NCBI GenBank assembly: GCA_030706605.1
Contig: JAUZOE010000014.1
Location: 19,214-83,213 of the forward strand
DNA: 64,000 bases
DNA from: Bacteroidota bacterium
GTDB taxonomy: Bacteria > Bacteroidota > Bacteroidia > Chitinophagales > Chitinophagaceae
Direction: 5' to 3'
The number at the start of each line of letters is the position of its first letter. The first letter of the stretch is position 1. Below, piece by piece: positions 55,766 to 63,872 of the stretch. Below the pieces are notes generated by a model. It was given only the letters and a program-made list of their open reading frames with translations, made no database searches and had not been told where the DNA came from. Made by a program: the position numbers and the translations under genes.

Positions 55766-56016
55766 ATTTCAATTGATTAGAGTATGGTTGTTTGATTATA
55801 TCTCAGGTAGTTATAACCAGAACTAACAATATTATGCTGGCTGCTATTATTAATATCATTAAAATGTAAATAATAAGTTTAGATCTATCCATACGTGTTT
55901 TTAGATTATATATGAATATCCTCTAATTGTTTGCACTCTCATAAACTATACCAGATAAAAATGACTGAATAAAATATTCTTTTATTATAAATGTTTTGGA
56001 CTTAAAAAATAAGCAA
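55766..56016. other. Intergenic region after the flavoprotein gene
   Basis: This AT-rich gap between a plus-strand gene and the rpsA terminator holds one possible small membrane-peptide frame on the minus strand (55803-55892, below). I see no terminator for the flavoprotein gene and no repeat. Confidence 0.5.
55803..55892 (-). CDS. Possible 29-residue single-helix membrane peptide
   Basis: The minus strand encodes MDRSKLIIYILMILIIAAS followed by more hydrophobic residues and a TGA: a single transmembrane helix after a short charged start. The form suits a small membrane protein. It lies downstream of the rpsA terminator with no evident promoter, and AT-rich DNA easily yields hydrophobic frames, so support is weak. 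Confidence 0.22.
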   Translation of the reverse strand: MDRSKLIIYILMILIIAASIILLVLVITT

Positions 56017-56049
56017 AAAAATCCCGTTACGTAGTGCAACGGGATTTTT
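56017..56049 (-). terminator. Intrinsic terminator of rpsA
   Basis: The stem AAAAATCCCGTT (56017-56028) pairs with AACGGGATTTTT (56038-56049) over a 9-base loop. On the minus strand it ends in a T-run, 26 bp after the rpsA stop. Confidence 0.9.
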
Positions 56050-56075
56050 AAACTATAAAAATTGATCAATACATC

Positions 56076-58250
56076 TTATTTTGATGCTGATTTGTCTTCT
56101 TTAGTCTTGCTGGGTTTAGAATCTTCATCTTTAGCATCTTCAGCAGACTGACCTTCTTCTGCTTTAGGTGCTTCTTTAGTTTCCTCAGCTTTCTTCTTTT
56201 TAGCAGGAGCTTTTTTGGCAACTACTTTGGCTGGTTCAACGGTATCCTCTTCCGGGGCAGAATCGGGAATCTCTTCTTTCTTAGCTTTTGTTTCAGTTAC
56301 TTCTTGCTTTACTTCATTGTCCATTTTCTTTTTCAAATCAGCAAGGACACCTAAATCACCGAGGGTAGTTTTTTCTACTTTGCTTTGAATTGACTTAACC
56401 GCTTTTTTAGTTGATTCTGCATCAGCACGTTTCTCTTTCAACTGGGCATTTTTTTCATCAGATTTTTCTTTTTCCCAGATACGGCTATGACTAAGTATGA
56501 TCTTTTTATCATTGCGGTCAAATTCGATAACCATGAATTGTGCAATTTCATCCAGTGCAATTAATTTTTCATCCTCACGACGTAAGTGACGTGCGGGAGC
56601 AAAACCTTCCAGTCCATAAGGAAGTTGAACGGTAGCGCCTTTGTCGTCCTTACGTGTTACTGTACCTTCATGAACACTTCCGATAGGGAAAGTTTCTTCA
56701 AGTGAATTCCACGGATCTTCTTCTATTTGTTTATGTCCTAATTGCAGTTTACGGTTTTCTTTATCAATGCTCATTATGATTACATCAATACGTTCTCCAA
56801 CTTTAGTGTATTCATTAGGGTTGTTGAAACGTTTTAACCAGCTAAGATCACTAATGTGAATCATGCCCCCGATGCCAGGAGAAAGTTCAACAAACACCCC
56901 GTAAGGAGTAATGTTTTTCACTAACCCAGAGTGTTTGCTACCTTCGGGATATTGAGCTTCAATAGTATGCCATGGGTCTTCAGTCATTTGTTTGATAGAA
57001 AGACTCATTTTACGATCTTCTTTGCTAAGTGTTACCACTTTTGCTTCATATTCGTCACCTAATTTGAAAAATTCTTTAGCATTGATAGGTGTATTAGCCC
57101 AGGTGATTTCACTTACATGAACCAGGCCTTCCACGCCAGGATATATTTCAAGGAATGCTCCGTAATCCTCAATGTTCACTACTTTCCCTTTTACGATCTC
57201 ACCTTCTTTAATAGTTTCAGGTAAAGTATCCCATGGATGCGGTGTTAGTTGTTTTAAGCCTAAGCTGATACGTTTTTTATCATCATCAAAATCAAGAACT
57301 ACTACATTGAGTTTTTGATCCAATTTTAATACTTCACTTGGATGATTGATACGTCCCCAACTGATGTCAGTGATATACAATAAACCGTCTAAGCCGCCAA
57401 GGTCAAGAAATGCACCAAAATCAGTAATGTTTTTAATAGTTCCTTCTAATACCTGGCCTTTTTCAAGTTTGCCAATAATTTCTGCACGTTGTTGTTCGAT
57501 ATCACTTTCGATAAGCGCTTTATGAGAAACTACAGCATTCTTAATGGCTTCATTGATTTTAACTACTTTGAATTCCATTGTTTTTCCAACGAACTGATCG
57601 TAATCAGTAACTGGTTTAACATCGATTTGAGATCCTGGTAAAAATGTTTCCATTCCGAAAACATCAACGATAAGACCACCTTTAGTTTTGCTTGTAACAA
57701 GACCGGTAACGATTTCGCCGGTTTTGTGCATATCTACAATTCTTTCCCATGCACGTGTAGTACGCGCTTGTTTACGACTAAGATGCAGATTGCCATCTTT
57801 ATCTTCTTTCTCAGCAACCATAACTTCCACTTCATCGCCAACCTTTAAATCGGGAATGTCGCGAAATTCGTTTAAACCTACCAACCCATCACTTTTAAAG
57901 CCAATATTGATAACAACATCTGTTTTGGTCATGCCTACCACTATGCCGGAAACCATTTCGTTATCATTAATTTGTTTAAAAGTCTTGTCATAAACACTGT
58001 CATATTTCTCTCTTTCCTCTTTGTTATATGAGGTAACATTTCTCTTATCAACGCTCCAATCAAAGTCATCATGAGGAGTAGATAATGCTTCCTCATGAAT
58101 TTCAGTTTCAGAGGGCTGAGGCTCAGTAGCAGCTACTGTTGATTCTGTGTCTGGGAAATCCGGGAAAGTAACCCCTTCAATACCAACCTGGGGTGCGTTT
58201 TCTGCTGATAATTCTGTATTATCGGCATTTGTTTCATTCTGTGTATTCAT
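56076..58250 (-). CDS. rpsA: 30S ribosomal protein S1 with extended termini
   Basis: S1 brings mRNA to the 30S subunit and matters more where Shine-Dalgarno sequences are weak, as in Bacteroidota. Six S1 OB-fold repeats can be counted, beginning MVSGIVVGMTKTDVVINIGF, then GEIVTGLVTSKTKGG, GQVLEGTIKNITDFGAFLDLGG, GEIVKGKVVNIEDYGAF, GSKHSGLVKNITPYGVF and GSVHEGTVTRKDDKGAT. At 724 residues it is much longer than E. coli S1 (557): an acidic N-terminal 90 residues and a Lys/Glu/Ala-rich tail of about 130 flank the repeats. A promoter element lies upstream and an intrinsic terminator downstream. Confidence 0.96.
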   Translation of the reverse strand: MNTQNETNADNTELSAENAPQVGIEGVTFPDFPDTESTVAATEPQPSETEIHEEALSTPHDDFDWSVDKRNVTSYNKEEREKYDSVYDKTFKQINDNEMVSGIVVGMTKTDVVINIGFKSDGLVGLNEFRDIPDLKVGDEVEVMVAEKEDKDGNLHLSRKQARTTRAWERIVDMHKTGEIVTGLVTSKTKGGLIVDVFGMETFLPGSQIDVKPVTDYDQFVGKTMEFKVVKINEAIKNAVVSHKALIESDIEQQRAEIIGKLEKGQVLEGTIKNITDFGAFLDLGGLDGLLYITDISWGRINHPSEVLKLDQKLNVVVLDFDDDKKRISLGLKQLTPHPWDTLPETIKEGEIVKGKVVNIEDYGAFLEIYPGVEGLVHVSEITWANTPINAKEFFKLGDEYEAKVVTLSKEDRKMSLSIKQMTEDPWHTIEAQYPEGSKHSGLVKNITPYGVFVELSPGIGGMIHISDLSWLKRFNNPNEYTKVGERIDVIIMSIDKENRKLQLGHKQIEEDPWNSLEETFPIGSVHEGTVTRKDDKGATVQLPYGLEGFAPARHLRREDEKLIALDEIAQFMVIEFDRNDKKIILSHSRIWEKEKSDEKNAQLKEKRADAESTKKAVKSIQSKVEKTTLGDLGVLADLKKKMDNEVKQEVTETKAKKEEIPDSAPEEDTVEPAKVVAKKAPAKKKKAEETKEAPKAEEGQSAEDAKDEDSKPSKTKEDKSASK

Positions 58251-58761
58251 GTATTATTTGTAACCAGGTAAATTTGTTATTGCTGTAGGCGGGTTACGCC
58301 TCCTGATTATCAGCATTTAATTAATAATTACTCTTTTATTTTAATTCCCCAAAAATATTTTATTTTGGGAGGGCAAAGGTAAGAAAATATAGTGTATTAA
58401 TTTTCAAAAACGGAGATATTGTTGGATCCCTTTAATTTTGACAAAATCATACAATATAGGCTGGTTATTTTTTACCTGAATCCTTTGGGAGCAGGTCAGT
58501 AGATTTATTTTTTGCAATGCACAGAATCTTGATCTTCAGATTTATAATTTGAATTTTCGTGATGAAACATAAATGACTTGTTTGATTGTTATCAATCAAA
58601 AAATACCCAAAAAGGTAAAATCAAAGAGGTTATTGATGTTATGCTTATACTAAGGTGCAGTTTTTTATATCAATACTGATTAGGGAAATAATATTGAAAA
58701 ATGCAAAAAATCATACCAGTAAATTGCTAAATTGCGAATGTTAGCAAGAAAAAAAATAAGA
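58251..58761. other. Intergenic region between rpsA and plsC
   Basis: This roughly 510-bp region holds the rpsA promoter on the minus strand and a perfect 8-bp inverted repeat (TTTGATTG, loop TTAT, CAATCAAA at 58581-58600), possibly an operator. I see no protein gene or clear plsC promoter. Confidence 0.5.
58374..58381 (-). promoter_or_regulatory. Promoter element TACCTTTG of rpsA
   Basis: The minus strand reads TACCTTTG and runs into CCCTCCCAAAATAAA, nearly identical to the sequence after the rpsJ -7 box. A TTTG lies 23 bp further upstream, slightly wider than the ideal spacing. Confidence 0.6.
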
Positions 58762-59541
58762 ATGAAGCATTGGATAAAAAGTTTACAACAAACTCATATT
58801 GTAAAATCGCTGGTTTATTTTATGGTTGGTGTGGTTAGCTTCCCTGGAATAGCTATTATCAATAAGATAAAAATTAGTGGAACTGAGAATCTAAAAGATC
58901 TTCCGAAAAGAAATGTATTATTTGTAAGTAATCATCAAACTTATTTTGCAGATGTAATTACTTTTCTTCATATTTTCTGTGCGGTAAAATGGAGGAAAGT
59001 AAATAAATTGGGTATCCCTGTCTATTTATTAAATCCATTTACCAGAGTGTATTATGTGGCAGCAGCCGAAACAATGAAAAGTAACTGGGTGAGCAGGCTT
59101 TTTACAATGGCGGGCGCCATTACAGTAAAACGAACCTGGCTTACAGAGGGCAAAGAAGTGCGTCGCGGTCTTGATCCGGCGGATACCAGGAAAATAGCAA
59201 AAGCCCTAGAAAATAATTGGGTTATTACCTTTCCCCAGGGTACTACAAAGCCTTTTTCACCAGGAAGGAAAGGAACGGCTTTTATTATAAAACATCATCA
59301 GCCTGTAGTGATACCTGTTGTGATTAATGGATTCTCTTATGCCTTTAATAAAAAAGGATTAAAATTAAAAAAGAGGGGAACAACTTTGAATGTGAAATTT
59401 AAGGAACCGCTTCAATTTACTCATCAGGAAAGTATTGATGAAATATTAGAGAAAGTAATGGATGCCATTGAACAAAGTAGAAAATTTATGCCGGGTATGG
59501 ATCATTCAATTGCTCCGATCCAAAATCAAACTAATACTTAA
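58762..59541 (+). CDS. plsC: 1-acyl-sn-glycerol-3-phosphate acyltransferase
   Basis: PlsC adds the second acyl chain to form phosphatidic acid at the inner membrane. The ATG at 58762 (MKHWIKSLQQ) is chosen over one ten codons upstream because it gives the conserved spacing to the membrane-interacting segment. The acyltransferase HX4D-like motif is SNHQTYFADV (normally HxxxxD) and the second motif is FPQGTTKPFSPGRKGTAF. The protein is about 259 residues. Preceding rpsA is divergent. Confidence 0.85.
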   Translation: MKHWIKSLQQTHIVKSLVYFMVGVVSFPGIAIINKIKISGTENLKDLPKRNVLFVSNHQTYFADVITFLHIFCAVKWRKVNKLGIPVYLLNPFTRVYYVAAAETMKSNWVSRLFTMAGAITVKRTWLTEGKEVRRGLDPADTRKIAKALENNWVITFPQGTTKPFSPGRKGTAFIIKHHQPVVIPVVINGFSYAFNKKGLKLKKRGTTLNVKFKEPLQFTHQESIDEILEKVMDAIEQSRKFMPGMDHSIAPIQNQTNT

Positions 59542-59559
59542 CGATTCTTTTCTAAATTT

Positions 59560-60075
59560 TTATTCTTTTAAAAATAAAGCTTTTAATTCAGAGGCTTCTT
59601 CAATTTTCATTTTTCCTCCGAGAATTAATCTAAGTTGGCGACGCCGTAATGCACTTTCATAAAAATTTTGTTCTTCTTCTGTTTCAGGCTCTAGTGGTGG
59701 TACTTTCCTGGGTCTGCCATTGGGGTCAACAGAGACAAAAGTATAATAGGCTTCATTACTTTTGTAGCGATATTGTTGAATAATATCTTCGCCCCATACA
59801 TTCAGATGTATTTCCATACTGGTATTAAATGTCCGTGTTAATTTAGCTTCAATATGAACTACATTGCCCAATCCTATCGGGTTCGTAAAAGAAATATTAT
59901 CTACCGAAGCGGTCACTACAGGCGCACTGCAATGTTTACTGCCCGCAAGTGCAGCGGCGATATCCATCCAGTACATCAATCTTCCACCCATTAAATTTCC
60001 AAAAATATTTGTATCATTAGGCAAAACGAGTTCAGTCATTATGATCAAACTGTCAGCAGCTTTTTTTGCATTCAT
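59560..60075 (-). CDS. Acyl-CoA thioesterase (YciA/BFIT-like hotdog protein)
   Basis: This 171-residue hotdog-fold thioesterase hydrolyses acyl-CoA in the cytosol. Family motifs are MTELVLPNDTNIFGNLMGGRLMYWMDIAAALAG, shown in pieces: PNDTNIFGNLMGG and YWMDIAAALAGSKH, with VTASVDNISF and the catalytic Asp region in the first helix. The C-terminus is charged and longer than E. coli YciA (132). It converges with plsC with an 18-bp gap, and lies in a lipid-related neighbourhood. Confidence 0.88.
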   Translation of the reverse strand: MNAKKAADSLIIMTELVLPNDTNIFGNLMGGRLMYWMDIAAALAGSKHCSAPVVTASVDNISFTNPIGLGNVVHIEAKLTRTFNTSMEIHLNVWGEDIIQQYRYKSNEAYYTFVSVDPNGRPRKVPPLEPETEEEQNFYESALRRRQLRLILGGKMKIEEASELKALFLKE

Positions 60076-60187
60076 CTATATTTTTTTTTGCAAAGATAGT
60101 TTTCGAAATTTTGTTTTCAGTGCTCAAAATAGAGCATCTCCTGAAATGATTATCAATTTTATTTATTTGGTGATTTATCGTTGATTA

Positions 60188-60343
60188 ATGAATTTAGATT
60201 TCCAATCTTTCATGGCAATTTCTTTTGAAGATACCGAAACTTCACTTGCGTGCAAAACAGCTGCCAATAATAATATTGACGTTTTAATTGATGTTGAAGA
60301 ATTCGGGGTATGCATTAGTCATTCAAATGATGCAACAATTTAA
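60188..60343 (+). CDS. Possible 51-residue protein of unknown function
   Basis: The frame from ATG 60188 reads MNLDFQSFMAISFEDTETS and then ACKTAANNNIDVLIDVEEF, ending DATI. It is acidic, not membrane-like and has two Cys residues. I recognise no family, and no ribosome-binding site stands out. It could be a real short gene, a degraded gene or chance; the composition is more protein-like than the flanking DNA. Confidence 0.2.
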   Translation: MNLDFQSFMAISFEDTETSLACKTAANNNIDVLIDVEEFGVCISHSNDATI

Positions 60344-60481
60344 TAAAGAAAGAGCTTTTGTCTAAAAAAGAAATAAACCCTGGAGAATGATATGAATTTC
60401 TAGGGGTATCTTTTTGAAACCAATTGAATTTGATTCACTGTTAATTCTAATATGGAAATCAAGGGAAAATAAGTTTATGCT

Positions 60482-60489
60482 TAACTTTG
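60482..60489 (+). promoter_or_regulatory. Putative -7 element TAACTTTG
   Basis: TAACTTTG is followed by GCC and an AT-rich leader, 18 bp before the DUF3347 start at 60508. No -33 TTTG is found at the expected spacing. Confidence 0.45.
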
Positions 60490-60507
60490 CCAATAAATAA
60501 TTAAAGT

Positions 60508-61122
60508 ATGAAAAGGATTTTAGCAATTGTTTTCTTGACGGTTATTGTGCTTCTTGCCTGGTGGTTGTTTTTTAAAACTGATAAAGAGTCAAAACAATCA
60601 GAGCCTAAAGTGGAAGCATTGAAAGTGAAAAAACATTCTGAAAATTTTAATAATAAAGTTGCCACAACTATCAAATTCTATCTTGATATGAAAAATGCAT
60701 TTGTAGAAGGAGATACCTTACATATCAAATCAAATGCTACACAATTTATTACTTCGGTTGATAGCCTGCCTCTTGATGAACTTCAAAAAGATGATTCGCT
60801 CATTTTGATTGCTGCTCAACAGGAAGTAAGTGAAATAAAAGCGAATGCAAGTCCGATTCTGGAAGAAACTGACCTGACAGAGATGCGACACGATTTTAGT
60901 ATGGTTTCTGAAAATTTATATCCTTTTTTAAAAACCATAGGATATGAGGGTGAAAAACTTTACTGGCAAAATTGCCCTATGGCTTTTGGTGATGATAAAC
61001 CTGCTAATTGGCTAAGTAATAGCTCAGAGATTGTTAATCCCTACCTTGGTAAAAATCATCCTGTATATAAATCGGGTATGCTGAATTGTGGTGATAATAA
61101 GGATTCCCTTTATGCGAAATAG
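60508..61122 (+). CDS. DUF3347 membrane-anchored protein
   Basis: This third DUF3347 protein of the window has 204 residues. An N-terminal transmembrane anchor (about 4-22, ILAIVFLTVIVLLAWWLFF) replaces the lipobox or signal peptide of the others. The domain is present with YLDMKNAFVEGD, WQNCPMAFGDDKPANWLS, NPYLGKNHPVYKSGMLNCG. The Cys/Pro/Met motif is kept. It lies far from the copper island (3-kb copies), near an enzyme gene unrelated to copper, so its function may be separate. Confidence 0.82.
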   Translation: MKRILAIVFLTVIVLLAWWLFFKTDKESKQSEPKVEALKVKKHSENFNNKVATTIKFYLDMKNAFVEGDTLHIKSNATQFITSVDSLPLDELQKDDSLILIAAQQEVSEIKANASPILEETDLTEMRHDFSMVSENLYPFLKTIGYEGEKLYWQNCPMAFGDDKPANWLSNSSEIVNPYLGKNHPVYKSGMLNCGDNKDSLYAK

Positions 61123-61150
61123 GTTTTAATTACCGCCGCCTCTGGCTGAA

Positions 61151-62083
61151 TTAAAAATTTAATATTCCTTTTGGTAAAGAATTATTCCCCTGCAATCCTC
61201 CTGTATGAATGCATAAAATTTTGGAACCGGTAAGGAAATAATTTTTTTGAATCAGATCATTTACACCGAACATCATTTTGCCGGTATATACAAAGTCTAG
61301 TGGAATTTTGTGTTGGTCATAAAATGCATTGATAAAAGCGATTAAATCATTTGTTTTTTTTGCATAACCGCCAAAATGGTAATCATTATTAATTGAATAT
61401 TTGCCCGAAGTATTTGCCTGTAATTTATTAAGCCTGTCTTCTGTATCATTATTGCTTTTTAAAATACAGAATCCTATAATTTCGTATTCATTCTCAGCAC
61501 TATTAATGATTCCTGCGAAAGTGGTGGCGGTTCCTGTAGCAAGGCAAATATGAGAATAATAAGTGTCTTTAAAATATTGGGTAATCAATTCGGCACCTTT
61601 TGCACCTTTTTTAGAAAATCCTCCTTCCGGAATTAATATGTGTTCTCCATATTTTTTTTTGAGTGTTTGCAAAAAATTACTATCATTAATATTTTGATAA
61701 GATGACCTGCTTAAAAATTCAAGCTGCATTCCGTTTTCGATACAAAATGATAATGTATGAGAAAGGACTTTAGATCTTTCTCCTCGAACAAAACCTATCG
61801 ATTGTATATCGCATTTATTGCAGGCGAATGCAGTGGCAGCAAGGTGATTGGAATAGGCTCCGCCAAAAGTGATAATTTTTTTATGGGTAGCATCTTTTGC
61901 TTCTTTTAAAAAATAATAAAGTTTAAATAATTTATTTCCTGAGATGACAGGATGTATTTCGTCAAGCCTTAACATAGCAACTTCAACCTCCTTATGTTGG
62001 TAAAGCCGATCTTTCAATATAGAAATAAAAGGCGTATTTAAAGCGATTTTTGGTATTATATCCTGCATAATTGATTGTGGCAT
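61151..62083 (-). CDS. PLP-dependent D-cysteine desulfhydrase/ACC deaminase-like
   Basis: This 310-residue enzyme belongs to the tryptophan-synthase-beta fold family of 1-aminocyclopropane-1-carboxylate deaminase and D-cysteine desulfhydrase. Lys51 in SGNKLFKLYYF is the likely PLP Schiff-base residue. YSNHLAATAF corresponds to the next conserved segment, GGFSKKGAKGAEL to a PLP phosphate-binding region, and HTGGLQG ends it. Which activity it has cannot be told from sequence. It is a single gene, divergent from the nucleotidyltransferase. Confidence 0.85.
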   Translation of the reverse strand: MPQSIMQDIIPKIALNTPFISILKDRLYQHKEVEVAMLRLDEIHPVISGNKLFKLYYFLKEAKDATHKKIITFGGAYSNHLAATAFACNKCDIQSIGFVRGERSKVLSHTLSFCIENGMQLEFLSRSSYQNINDSNFLQTLKKKYGEHILIPEGGFSKKGAKGAELITQYFKDTYYSHICLATGTATTFAGIINSAENEYEIIGFCILKSNNDTEDRLNKLQANTSGKYSINNDYHFGGYAKKTNDLIAFINAFYDQHKIPLDFVYTGKMMFGVNDLIQKNYFLTGSKILCIHTGGLQGNNSLPKGILNF

Positions 62084-62153
62084 AAATCTTTCTTTCTTAC
62101 TTTCGTAGCAATTTAATTATTCGTTTTTATTCTCTAACATAATTTAAAAATAA

Positions 62154-63053
62154 ATGAAACCAACACTTTTAATTTTGGCAGCCGGCATGGGAAGCCGTTA
62201 TGGCGGTATTAAGCAAATGGATGCCTTTGGCCCTTCCGGTGAAACTATTATTGATTATTCTATTTATGATGCCATAAGAAGTGGTTTTGGTAAAGTAGTA
62301 TTTATTATCCGGAAAGATTTTGCTGAAGAATTCAAAAATTTGTTTGAACTCAAATTAAAAGGAAAAATAGAAACTGAGTATGTGATGCAGGAAATGGATT
62401 CTTATACCGAAGGATTTCATTCTGTGCAAGGGCGTACTAAACCATGGGGCACTGCGCATGCAGTACTTTGTGCTAAAGAAGTAATTCATGAACCTTTTGC
62501 GGTTATCAATGCTGATGATTTTTACGGCAGAGATGCTTTTGAAAAAGCAGCATCTTTTTTAACTTCAGAAGTTACTCCCAAAAAATATTCCATAATAGGG
62601 TATGAACTTTCAAAAACGCTTTCTGCAAATGGTACCGTAAGCCGGGGAGTTTGTGATGTAGATGCCAATGGGAATCTGGAAAGTATAGCAGAGCGCATTA
62701 AAATATTTCCTGAAGGAGATAAAATATTTTACGAAGAAAATGCTATGCGAGTGCCGCTGCCCCACGATACTCCTGTTAGTATGAACTTCTGGTGTTTCGA
62801 TCCCAATGTTTTTGCGTTTATACAAAAATTATTTATTAATTTTTTACAAGAGAATGTGCAAAATCCGAAAGCGGAATTTTTTATCCCTATAATAGGGGAC
62901 AAATTTATTAGTGAAGACAAAGGCGAAATAAGAGTAATTCCAACCTCGGCACAATGGTTTGGTGTAACCTATAAAGAGGATGCTCCCGGCGTAAAGGAAA
63001 GTATTAATCAATTAATTACTGCTGGCGAATATCCTTCTAAATTATATGAATAA
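62154..63053 (+). CDS. Sugar-1-phosphate nucleotidyltransferase-like protein
   Basis: This 299-residue protein has an N-terminal nucleotidyltransferase signature LILAAGMGSRYGGIKQMDAF (here GxGxR) and a central AVINADDFYGRDAF, the metal-binding Asp pair. It therefore probably transfers a nucleotide to a sugar phosphate. The family is the GlmU/GalU-type fold, and close relatives in Bacteroidota are annotated only as nucleotidyltransferases. The sugar is unknown. It is followed by a terminator shared with the msrA gene end. Confidence 0.83.
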   Translation: MKPTLLILAAGMGSRYGGIKQMDAFGPSGETIIDYSIYDAIRSGFGKVVFIIRKDFAEEFKNLFELKLKGKIETEYVMQEMDSYTEGFHSVQGRTKPWGTAHAVLCAKEVIHEPFAVINADDFYGRDAFEKAASFLTSEVTPKKYSIIGYELSKTLSANGTVSRGVCDVDANGNLESIAERIKIFPEGDKIFYEENAMRVPLPHDTPVSMNFWCFDPNVFAFIQKLFINFLQENVQNPKAEFFIPIIGDKFISEDKGEIRVIPTSAQWFGVTYKEDAPGVKESINQLITAGEYPSKLYE

Positions 63054-63060
63054 GAAAAAT

Positions 63061-63079
63061 GGCACTTAAAAAAAGTGCC
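63061..63079 (-). terminator. Intrinsic terminator overlapping the msrA 3' end
   Basis: GGCACTT and AAGTGCC form a 7-bp stem. On the minus strand it is followed by ATTTTTCTTATT. The hairpin overlaps the last codons and stop of msrA and sits between convergent genes. Confidence 0.7.
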
Positions 63080-63725
63080 CTGGTTTTACTAATTCAGGAT
63101 ATTCTTTTTGAAAATGTTTTATCTCGGGAATCGAAACGTATTTCACATAACTGCTACCAGGATTGTGGGCAATATAATCCTGGTGATAGTTTTCTGCCCG
63201 CCAGAATTTAGTAAAAGGCATCACCTGCACAGCAATTGGTTTATTATATTTCCCAGAGGCGTTTAATGTTTTTATATAATCCTCAATCAACTTCTTTTCA
63301 GTTGAGTTGTTATAAAAAGCAATGGAGCGATATTGTGTGCCAATGTCATTCCCTTGGCCGTTTACTTGTGTAGGATCCTGGCCGGCAAAATAGACCTTCA
63401 ACAAAGTAGCATAAGATATAACGGAAGGATCGTAGTAAACAGTTACACTTTCTGCATGGCCGGTAAGTCCCGTTTCCACCGATTCGTAGGTAGGGTTTTT
63501 AATAGTGCCCCCTGCATAGCCCGAAACAGCTTCTTTCACTCCCTTGATACTTTCAAACAAAGCTTCTTCGTGCCAGAAACATCCTGCGGCAAAAGTTGCC
63601 TGGCTGTATTTTGACAAGTCTTCTTTAGAATTATTTTTTAGATTCTCATTGGATGTACCTTGCGCACAGGAAGAAAATTCCGGGATCATGGCTGCTAATA
63701 TAAGCAGGCTAAATAAAGATTTCAT
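63066..63725 (-). CDS. msrA: Peptide-methionine (S)-S-oxide reductase MsrA, lipoprotein form
   Basis: MsrA reduces methionine-S-sulfoxide in proteins with thioredoxin-type electrons. The 219-residue protein has a lipoprotein signal with FSSC (Cys20), so it should act in the periplasm or at the outer membrane. The catalytic motif is GCFWHEE with Cys49, usually GCFWG/C. Further conserved elements are GYAGGTIKNPTYE, GHAESVTVYYDPS and GTQYRSIAFY. The periplasmic position fits repair of oxidised Met-rich proteins, of which the copper island has several, though the link is only an inference. Confidence 0.93.
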   Translation of the reverse strand: MKSLFSLLILAAMIPEFSSCAQGTSNENLKNNSKEDLSKYSQATFAAGCFWHEEALFESIKGVKEAVSGYAGGTIKNPTYESVETGLTGHAESVTVYYDPSVISYATLLKVYFAGQDPTQVNGQGNDIGTQYRSIAFYNNSTEKKLIEDYIKTLNASGKYNKPIAVQVMPFTKFWRAENYHQDYIAHNPGSSYVKYVSIPEIKHFQKEYPELVKPGHFF

Positions 63726-63872
63726 AATGATTGTTTCTCAAATTTACGAATTAGCGTAAGAGTCAGATGTTAAAAGAAAGCAGAAAAAGATGAGATGAAA
63801 TACCTTTTAAAAAAAAGTATAAACGATGAATTGAATTCCGGCAGAGTAGTTGTTGAAAGAAATTATTAATTA

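Larger units (their letters stand above)
60076..60507. other. Intergenic region upstream of DUF3347 gene
   Basis: This AT-rich region contains a weak 51-codon frame at 60188 and a TAACTTTG element at 60482. Nothing else is recognisable. Confidence 0.5.
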
